Below are positions 6,212 to 11,585 of a DNA stretch of 11,585 nt, in pieces (positions within the stretch are counted from its first letter, which is position 1; every line of letters begins with the position of its first letter). The stretch is from Flavobacterium sp. (GTDB lineage: Bacteria > Bacteroidota > Bacteroidia > Flavobacteriales > Flavobacteriaceae), in assembly GCF_030146175.1 (NCBI RefSeq), contig NZ_JASLCE010000132.1, positions 1 through 11,585 of the forward strand, read 5' to 3'. Under the pieces are notes generated by a model, which was not told the DNA's origin, made no database searches, and saw only the letters and a list, made by a program, of their open reading frames with translations. The translations under genes were made by a program, and so were the position numbers.

Positions 6212-8893
6212 TTATCGTAAACGACGATCCGGAAGACTACGCTTATCCCACTTGATATCGCTAAGAACAGAAGACTTGATTCCGATAAAAAAGCCCCAGT
6301 AGGAGTACGTTCCAAAAGGTACCCAGTTAAAACTCATTCGCCAGCTTAAAAGGTCTCTTTCAAAACGGAACTGCGTAAAACTGACCCCTTTTCGGGCAAA
6401 ATCGTATCCGGTGGAAACCCCAACTTTCCATTGTGGTGTTAAGTCAATATTTCCGGAAACCATCAGGGAATTGGTAACAATCTCGTTTTCACGATTGTTG
6501 TTTCCATAAGTTAGGGAGTAGGCAAATTGTAAATCCCAAGGGAGTGCCAGTTGGTAAAACCCTTTAAATTTGTCTTCACCGTCGTCTTTTTTGTCTTTAA
6601 ATAAACTATGTCTGTTATCACTCAGGTCGGTAGCGCGTCCGAATAAATCATCGCCACGGCCTCCGTTCATAACATTCTGATCGTTCGTTTTTGTGTCTTT
6701 ATCCGAGCTTGGTCCGAAATCGGAACTGGAAAGGCTGTAATTAATAGTAATGTTGGCACTGGTCATACGGAACAAACTACCTCCGTTGTCGATATTGAAC
6801 TTGTTGATTTTTCTACCGGCATTGTCAATGGCATATAGATCGAGAGTAGATCCAAAGTTGACATTCATTTTGTTGTTAAAGAACTGTGTTCCTCCGGAAA
6901 CCATTATCGGTGACCACGCAAGCGAGTCGGCTGCCATATTGTAATTCGTGGAAAAGTTCAGATTGTTTAACAGCATAACCTTTTTCGGTTCCGTTTTGGT
7001 TTCGTCTTTATCGCGTACTTTGGCTTCGAAAGTATTACTCAGTGTAAAACCGACATTGTTTGCCATGGTTCTTCCGGGAGCACCGAAGATTCCGTTTTCG
7101 AAACGCGAGTAATCAACCCGTGTCGTTCCGGTAGCATCGATCGCATAGGTATCGTAATAGTTGCTAAAGCTTGGTAGATAGGAATAGGAAACGCTCGGAC
7201 GCATTACGTGACGAATGGCCTGGATTTTTTTATCATCTCCGAAATTAAACGTACCGTAAATAGTCGTTCCGATGTTGGAGGTAAAGTTATAAGTGCGATA
7301 CGCGTCAAAACCGTTGATGTCGTTGGTAACAACCATATTTTTTGAAGCGTCGAATTCTTTGCTGATGGTTTTTAAGTACCATACTTCGCTATAGTTGGTT
7401 CCGGCGGTAACACTAAAATACTTGAATACTTTAAAGTTGGTACTGATCGGAATACTATGTTGGAAACCAACTTTGGAATCCCGGAACATTTGAGGGGAGA
7501 AAAACAGGGAATCGGTTGTACGGATTCTGTTTTCGGCTCTAAGGTTGTATTGGAAGTTGATGTTTTTAAAGATTCCTTTTTTAAGTTCGTCTCTTTTAGC
7601 AAACGGGAAAATACGATCCACACTGGCCTGGAAAGTAGGTAGCGTCATGTCGATAATTTCCGTATTGGTATTCTGAGAGTGCGTAGCGGTTACCGAATAG
7701 TTCACCTGAGGAACGGTTTGTAAGGTCTGCGAATAGGAAACCGAAGAACTCATGTTGTTATTCAGGGAAGAACCGACGTTGAGCATGTTTAATGTATTAC
7801 GGAAATACTGACTACTACCTAAGTTAACCGATGCTGAAAATCGGGAATTAGGACTGGCTTTAGCATCCTGAGAATGCGACCATTGGATGTTGTATTCGCG
7901 TCGTTTGGTATAATCGGGGAATCCTCTTTCACTTTGAATCTGATTTTCGAAACGTATATTAACCCGTCCGTTAAAGGCATAGCGTTTGGCATAACTGCTT
8001 TCAAATCGTAAGGCATAACTTCCGTTGGTATAATAATCTCCCAAAACCGCAAGGTCGTAATAATCGCTTAAGGCGAAATAATAACCACCGTTTTGAAGGA
8101 AATAACCACGATCACGGGTGTCACCAAATGAAGGAATGATAAAACCGGAAGCGGATGTTTCGCTCATCGGGAAATAACCAAATGGTAACCCTAAAGGAGT
8201 CGGTACATCGGCGATAACCATATTGGTAAGACCTACAACTACTTTTTTACCCGGTACAAATTTGATTTTTCGCGCCAGGAAATAATATTCCGGATCGTCA
8301 ATATTTTTAGAAGTGGTAAAACGGGCATTTTTCATAAAATACACCGAATCGTTTTCTCGTTTGGAAACCTCTGCTTTGATACGGAAATCCGTTTGTTCGG
8401 TTCTGGAGTTCCAGATTTTGGCTTTTTTTGTCTTAAAATTGAAGCGAATTGAATCGGGTTCGACTACGTTTTGTCCTTGTTTAAAATAGGGGAATTGGGT
8501 GTAATTTCCTAAACTGTCTTTGATTCGTCCGGCATATACTTCGTCTTTATCATAGTCCAAAATGATGATTCCGGACTTTAATTCGATGTCTTTATAGTAT
8601 AATTCCGCTTCGTTATAGAGGGTAAGTTGTTTCTTTTTTTGATCGATTTTTTCGTAATCTTTCGCTTTACGCTTGACAATAGCGTCTATAGAGGACTTCT
8701 TTTTTTTGATCGTATCATTCTTGGTTTCGACAGTCGGTTTTTTAAAACTGTCGGGGGTTAAATGGATACTATCTTTCTGTTTTTCAGCGGGTATGTTTTT
8801 AGTTTGGGACCGGTTTTCCTGTGAATAGATTTCATGTTTTCCTACGAGAAGAAAAAATGACAATAAAACGATATGAAATAAGTTTGTACGCAA
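6212..8893 (-). CDS. lptD: LPS-assembly outer-membrane protein LptD
   Basis: The outer-membrane translocon that inserts lipopolysaccharide into the outer leaflet. From TTG 8893 the protein is 893 residues, with a typical signal peptide MRTNLFHIVLLSFFLL. No in-frame ATG lies between the upstream TGA and the mature domain. Two further TTG starts, at 8929 and 8944 (910 residues), add only a charged extension. Order of parts: signal peptide (1-25), a Lys-rich linker (about 60-90), an OstA/LptA-like beta domain (about 90-235), then the family hallmark FGYFPM...SGFIIPSFGD...RGYF (about 238-265). The barrel strands rich in alternating aromatics run to about 870. The protein contains no cysteine at all, unlike E. 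coli LptD, which needs two disulfides. It ends in a basic tail (SLPDRRLR) rather than an aromatic residue. LptE and the other Lpt parts are not in the window. RidA follows after 20 bases. Confidence 0.93.
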   Translation of the reverse strand: MRTNLFHIVLLSFFLLVGKHEIYSQENRSQTKNIPAEKQKDSIHLTPDSFKKPTVETKNDTIKKKKSSIDAIVKRKAKDYEKIDQKKKQLTLYNEAELYYKDIELKSGIIILDYDKDEVYAGRIKDSLGNYTQFPYFKQGQNVVEPDSIRFNFKTKKAKIWNSRTEQTDFRIKAEVSKRENDSVYFMKNARFTTSKNIDDPEYYFLARKIKFVPGKKVVVGLTNMVIADVPTPLGLPFGYFPMSETSASGFIIPSFGDTRDRGYFLQNGGYYFALSDYYDLAVLGDYYTNGSYALRFESSYAKRYAFNGRVNIRFENQIQSERGFPDYTKRREYNIQWSHSQDAKASPNSRFSASVNLGSSQYFRNTLNMLNVGSSLNNNMSSSVSYSQTLQTVPQVNYSVTATHSQNTNTEIIDMTLPTFQASVDRIFPFAKRDELKKGIFKNINFQYNLRAENRIRTTDSLFFSPQMFRDSKVGFQHSIPISTNFKVFKYFSVTAGTNYSEVWYLKTISKEFDASKNMVVTNDINGFDAYRTYNFTSNIGTTIYGTFNFGDDKKIQAIRHVMRPSVSYSYLPSFSNYYDTYAIDATGTTRVDYSRFENGIFGAPGRTMANNVGFTLSNTFEAKVRDKDETKTEPKKVMLLNNLNFSTNYNMAADSLAWSPIMVSGGTQFFNNKMNVNFGSTLDLYAIDNAGRKINKFNIDNGGSLFRMTSANITINYSLSSSDFGPSSDKDTKTNDQNVMNGGRGDDLFGRATDLSDNRHSLFKDKKDDGEDKFKGFYQLALPWDLQFAYSLTYGNNNRENEIVTNSLMVSGNIDLTPQWKVGVSTGYDFARKGVSFTQFRFERDLLSWRMSFNWVPFGTYSYWGFFIGIKSSVLSDIKWDKRSLPDRRLR

Positions 8894-8913
8894 AGGTTTT
8901 AATACTATTTTTG
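8884..8913 (+). promoter_or_regulatory. Promoter for the amidase operon
   Basis: TTG at 8884-8886 and TATTTTTG at 8906-8913 are separated by 19 bases. This is an exact match to the Bacteroidota -33/-7 arrangement (TTG, 17-23 bases, TANNTTTG). Transcription would begin near 8918-8921, giving a leader of about 100 bases before ATG 9017. The promoter overlaps the preferred TTG start codon of lptD on the other strand. Confidence 0.6.
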
Positions 8914-8963
8914 TAAAAATATGGCTCAATTTTTGACGGTTCAAACTTACATATATTTTTTCT

Positions 8964-8995
8964 CAAAAATAAGCATTTAATAAAATTATAACCAA
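8964..8995 (-). promoter_or_regulatory. Promoter for lptD-ridA
   Basis: On the minus strand TTG (8995-8993) and TATTTTTG (8971-8964) are 21 bases apart, matching the Bacteroidota consensus. The start would be near 8956-8960. The leader is then about 65 bases to TTG 8893, or about 15 bases to TTG 8944. The promoter faces the amidase promoter, so the two transcripts would overlap at their 5' ends by about 40 bases. Confidence 0.5.
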
Positions 8996-9016
8996 TATCG
9001 ATAAATATCAAAGACA

Positions 9017-10195
9017 ATGAGAGGGAACATCAAGTTTAATTTTATAAGTTCAATTTTTTTACTACTGTTTTTCCATACTGCTTTTGCTCAAAATAATACG
9101 AAATTCAAAGTCGTTTTAGATCCGGGACACGGTGGTAATGACTTTGGTGCGGTTTATCACGGCTATGTTGAAAAAAACAACGCCCTGAACGTAGCATTAA
9201 AAGTAGGGAAATTGTTGGAAAAAGACCCTAACATACAGGTAATTTACACCCGTAAGACCGATGTTTTTATCGAATTGGACGAAAGAGCCAACATTGCGAA
9301 CCGAAATGACGCTAATATTTTTGTGTCAATTCACTGTAATGCCAATAAAAATCTGGCCGCTTCCGGAACCGAAACCTATGTAATGGGGGTTACCCGTAAC
9401 GCGTCCAACCTTGAAGTAGCGAAAAAAGAGAATGCCGTGGTTACGATGGAGAGCGATTATAAAATGAAATACGACGGATACGACCCGAATTCTCCGGAAT
9501 CGTTAATCGGAATGACACTTTTACAGGAAGAGTATATCGAACAAAGTATCGATTTGGCGGCCCGTATTCAGGATGGTTTCGAAAACGGATTGGGACGAAA
9601 AAGCCGTGGTGTAAAACAGGCAGGATTCCTGGTATTGCGTAAAATCTATATGCCACGCGTATTGATCGAGATGGGATTCGTATCCAATAAAGACGAAGGA
9701 TCGTATTTGAGCTCGGATAACGGTCAGGAAGAATTGGCCAAAGCGATCGCCGATGCCATTACCGGTTATAAAAAAGAATACTTCGTGCCGGGCGTTTCCG
9801 TTGGAAGAGACGAAAGACCAACACCGTCTAAAACGGTCGAAAAAGAACGGGAAAAAGAAAAAGATACCAAAGTAGTAAAAGTGGATTCGACTAAAGTTAC
9901 CAAAGAAATTAAAAAAGAAATCAAATCGGTTGCTTCTTCAAAAGGAGTGGTGTTTAAAGTGCAGATTTCGGCCAGTGGTAAAAAATTGGATTTAACGCCA
10001 AGTAACTTTAAAGGGCTGAATAACATTTCGATGGAAGAAGATAAGACCATTATTAAATATTACTACGGACAAGTGAAAGAGCATTCCGAAGCCAAAGAAC
10101 TTTTAAACGAAGCCAAAGAAAAAGGCTTTACATCGGCCTTTATCGTGGCCTTTAAGGATGGTAAAAAGATTAGTATCCAGGAAGCATTGAAATAA
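9017..10195 (+). CDS. N-acetylmuramoyl-L-alanine amidase (Amidase_3) with SPOR-like tail
   Basis: A 392-residue secreted zinc amidase that cuts the bond between MurNAc and the stem peptide of peptidoglycan, for daughter-cell separation or wall turnover. The signal peptide covers residues 1-24, with a cleavage site AFA|Q. The Amidase_3 domain spans about 29-252. Zinc ligands are His38 in DPGHGG, Glu52 in YVEKNNAL and His106 in VSIHCNAN, and the catalytic Glu218 is in VLIEMGFVSN. A Lys/Glu-rich linker follows (about 262-308). The C-terminal module (about 311-385, with KVQISAS and repeated beta-alpha pattern) resembles a divergent SPOR domain that would bind denuded septal glycan. The gene is divergent from lptD with its own promoter and lies 55 bases before the MCE gene. 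A domain-by-domain AmiC comparison was not possible, so no symbol is given. Confidence 0.94.
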   Translation: MRGNIKFNFISSIFLLLFFHTAFAQNNTKFKVVLDPGHGGNDFGAVYHGYVEKNNALNVALKVGKLLEKDPNIQVIYTRKTDVFIELDERANIANRNDANIFVSIHCNANKNLAASGTETYVMGVTRNASNLEVAKKENAVVTMESDYKMKYDGYDPNSPESLIGMTLLQEEYIEQSIDLAARIQDGFENGLGRKSRGVKQAGFLVLRKIYMPRVLIEMGFVSNKDEGSYLSSDNGQEELAKAIADAITGYKKEYFVPGVSVGRDERPTPSKTVEKEREKEKDTKVVKVDSTKVTKEIKKEIKSVASSKGVVFKVQISASGKKLDLTPSNFKGLNNISMEEDKTIIKYYYGQVKEHSEAKELLNEAKEKGFTSAFIVAFKDGKKISIQEALK

Positions 10196-10223
10196 ATAAT
10201 ACTGTAGGTAAAATATTTATTTT

Positions 10224-10231
10224 TAATTTTG
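10224..10231 (+). promoter_or_regulatory. Possible internal -7 promoter element before the MCE gene
   Basis: TAATTTTG matches TANNTTTG exactly and would give a leader of about 13 bases before the TTG start at 10251. At the right distance the -33 position reads CTG (10202-10204, 19-base spacing) rather than TTG. It may provide extra expression of the MCE gene besides readthrough from the amidase. Confidence 0.4.
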
Positions 10232-10250
10232 CTCATTAAATATTTGAATT

Positions 10251-11219
10251 TTGAAAATCACTAGAGAAGTTAAAACAGCAATTTTAGTCATTACCTCTAT
10301 ATTGGTATGTTTATGGGGTTATAGTTTCCTGAAAGGGAAAAATCTATTCGACTCCAACCGTAAATTTTATGTTGTATATGATAACGTGGAAGGTTTATCG
10401 CCTTCGGCGGCCGTAACGATAAACGGATTGGTAGTTGGAAAAATATCCGCTATCGAAATCCAGCCAAACACCGGGAAATTATTGGTGGAAATGCAGATTA
10501 AAAACGATTTCGCCATTTCGAAATCAAGTGTGGCCAGTATTTACGAACCGGGATTTATCGGTGGAAAACAAATTGCAATCCTTCCGAATTTTAAAGATAC
10601 CAACATGGCACAGTCCGGCGATTATTTACAAGCCGATGTGAAATTAGGATTAACAGCCAAATTGGAAGACAAACTGGCGCCGATTCAGGAAAAACTGAAT
10701 AAAGTTCTGGAAAGTACCGATGTATTGCTAACCAACATTAATAATGTAATGGACGCGCAAACACAGGCGAATCTAAAAAACAGCCTGGCGGAATTAAACA
10801 AAACATTGACGAACTTTAGTGCGGCTTCGGTAAATGTGAACCACTTACTGGCAGATAATAAAGGAAAACTTGATCATACGATTACGAATATTGATAAAGT
10901 ATCGACCAATTTTGCGAAGATGTCCGATTCATTAGCGAAAGCAAACATTGGTAAAACGGTTAAAAACCTGGAAAGTACCTTAGCGAATGTCGACAAGATC
11001 ATGAACGACTTACAGTCCGGAAAAGGATCTATGGGGAAATTGTTAAAAGATGACGCCATGTATAAAAATCTGGCAGGCGCTTCCAAACAATTGGAACTAT
11101 TGTTAGGCGATATGAAGCTAAACCCGAAACGATATGTACATTTCTCTTTATTCGGAAAAAAAGCAGCTCCTTATGTAGCGCCGGAAGAAGAGAAAACAAC
11201 AACAGAACAAAAACAATAA
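10251..11219 (+). CDS. MlaD/MCE family lipid-transport protein, inner-membrane anchored
   Basis: A 322-residue substrate-binding component of an MCE-type transporter, a class that moves phospholipids between inner and outer membrane. One N-terminal membrane helix (about 9-26) is followed by a single MCE domain (about 37-115) with motifs FYVVYDNVEGLSPSA, TINGLVVGKI and EPGFIGGKQI. A long helical, Asn/Ser/Leu-rich region (about 133-290) comes next and is expected to form a coiled bundle or tunnel. The conserved-looking end is NPKRYVHFSLFGKK (291-304), followed by a hydrophilic tail. The start is TTG: an in-frame TGA lies at 10245-10247 and the next in-frame Met is at residue 81, past the membrane helix, so no ATG start is possible. 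No MlaE permease or MlaF ATPase gene is in the window. A membrane Fe-S oxidoreductase gene starts 19 bases downstream. Confidence 0.93.
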   Translation: MKITREVKTAILVITSILVCLWGYSFLKGKNLFDSNRKFYVVYDNVEGLSPSAAVTINGLVVGKISAIEIQPNTGKLLVEMQIKNDFAISKSSVASIYEPGFIGGKQIAILPNFKDTNMAQSGDYLQADVKLGLTAKLEDKLAPIQEKLNKVLESTDVLLTNINNVMDAQTQANLKNSLAELNKTLTNFSAASVNVNHLLADNKGKLDHTITNIDKVSTNFAKMSDSLAKANIGKTVKNLESTLANVDKIMNDLQSGKGSMGKLLKDDAMYKNLAGASKQLELLLGDMKLNPKRYVHFSLFGKKAAPYVAPEEEKTTTEQKQ

Positions 11220-11238
11220 GCATTAATCTATACTTTAT

Positions 11239-11585
11239 ATGAGTTATTTAGATAATATACTATTTGCCATTATCCTTGTTTTAGGAATCGGTTTTTTTGC
11301 ACAGAATGTCAAAAAACTGATCCGTAACATTAAATTAGGACAGGATGTTGACCGTACGGATAATCCAAAGGAAAGATGGCGTAACATGGCAATGATTGCC
11401 TTAGGTCAATCGAAAATGGTTAAAAGACCGGTTGCCGGAATATTGCACATCATAGTATATTTAGGATTTATCATCATCAATATTGAAGTATTGGAAATCC
11501 TGATTGATGGTTTATTCGGAACACACCGCGTTTTCTCCTTTTTAGGCGGATTCTATAATGTATTGATCGGTTCGTTCGAAGTATT
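11239..11585 (+). CDS. Membrane Fe-S oxidoreductase, N-terminal part (cut by window edge)
   Basis: An open frame from ATG 11239 runs off the right edge after 115 codons without a stop. It encodes a hydrophobic helix (about 6-22, ILFAIILVLGIGFFAQ), a basic cytosolic stretch with DNPKERWRNM, then further membrane segments (about 66-90, HIIVYLGFIIINIEVLEIL, and from about 98). From memory this matches the N-terminus of the flavobacterial (Fe-S)-binding proteins, which join a nitrate-reductase-gamma-like membrane domain to 4Fe-4S and CCG domains and usually sit beside this MCE gene. The cluster-binding cysteines would lie beyond the edge and are not visible, so the Fe-S assignment is recall plus context. 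His69, at the start of a membrane helix, could be a haem ligand. The gap to the MCE stop is 19 bases. Confidence 0.75.
   Translation, partial: MSYLDNILFAIILVLGIGFFAQNVKKLIRNIKLGQDVDRTDNPKERWRNMAMIALGQSKMVKRPVAGILHIIVYLGFIIINIEVLEILIDGLFGTHRVFSFLGGFYNVLIGSFEV

Noticed and set aside
7372..7623. Overlapping open frame on the same strand as lptD in another frame
   Set aside because: The LptD barrel frame is continuous here. No frameshift is needed and the alternate frame has no recognisable sequence.
8700..8707. T8 run (A8 in lptD) as a possible phase-variation tract
   Set aside because: It encodes part of a Lys-rich linker in an essential-type gene, and eight bases is common in this AT-rich genome. 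No sign of an alternative frame being used.
9766..10050. 94-codon open frame on the minus strand inside the amidase gene
   Set aside because: It mirrors the Lys/Glu-rich linker and SPOR-like region, giving a Ser/Leu/Phe-rich translation with no promoter or domain. It is an antisense shadow.

Overview
The window looks like a chromosomal segment from a member of the Bacteroidota, most likely Flavobacteriaceae (Flavobacterium or a close relative). By eye the DNA is AT-rich (roughly 40% GC). Start sites have A-rich leaders rather than Shine-Dalgarno sequences. Several upstream regions carry the Bacteroidota -7 promoter element TANNTTTG. The protein set and gene order (LptD/RidA, periplasmic amidase, MCE protein, membrane Fe-S oxidoreductase) also fit that group. 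Gene density is high, no gap exceeds 300 bases, and the largest non-coding stretch is 2349-2615. I saw no tRNA, rRNA, CRISPR array, insertion sequence or phage gene.

Layout. (a) 1-1029, plus strand: a possible tail of an incoming gene (to 104) overlaps an uncharacterised lipoprotein gene (55-1029). A strong hairpin terminator at 1071-1101 serves both strands. (b) 1126-2348, minus strand: a compact redox operon reading 2-Cys peroxiredoxin, then a thioredoxin-like protein with a CGNC active site, then an 85-residue helical protein of unknown function. The gaps are 18 and 2 bases. (c) 2349-2615: a divergent promoter region. (d) 2616-5827, plus strand: a large APC-type amino acid permease, a BadF/GlcNAc-kinase-like sugar kinase and methylglyoxal synthase, with gaps of 32 and 6 bases. 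(e) 5808-8893/8944, minus strand: LptD followed by RidA. The end of RidA overlaps the end of mgsA by 20 bases, tail to tail. (f) 9017 to the right edge, plus strand: a secreted N-acetylmuramoyl-L-alanine amidase, an inner-membrane-anchored MCE/MlaD protein, and the first 115 codons of a membrane Fe-S oxidoreductase.

Functionally the right half is an envelope-biogenesis neighbourhood: LPS insertion into the outer membrane, peptidoglycan hydrolysis, and MCE-type lipid transport. The left half is peroxide detoxification plus small-molecule metabolism. Most of the window is ordinary conserved flavobacterial core. The least explained parts are the lipoprotein and its overlapping upstream frame, the small protein locked to the peroxiredoxin/thioredoxin pair, a cysteine-free LptD that has only TTG start candidates, and face-to-face promoters between lptD and the amidase. 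I did not find a clearly new multi-gene system.
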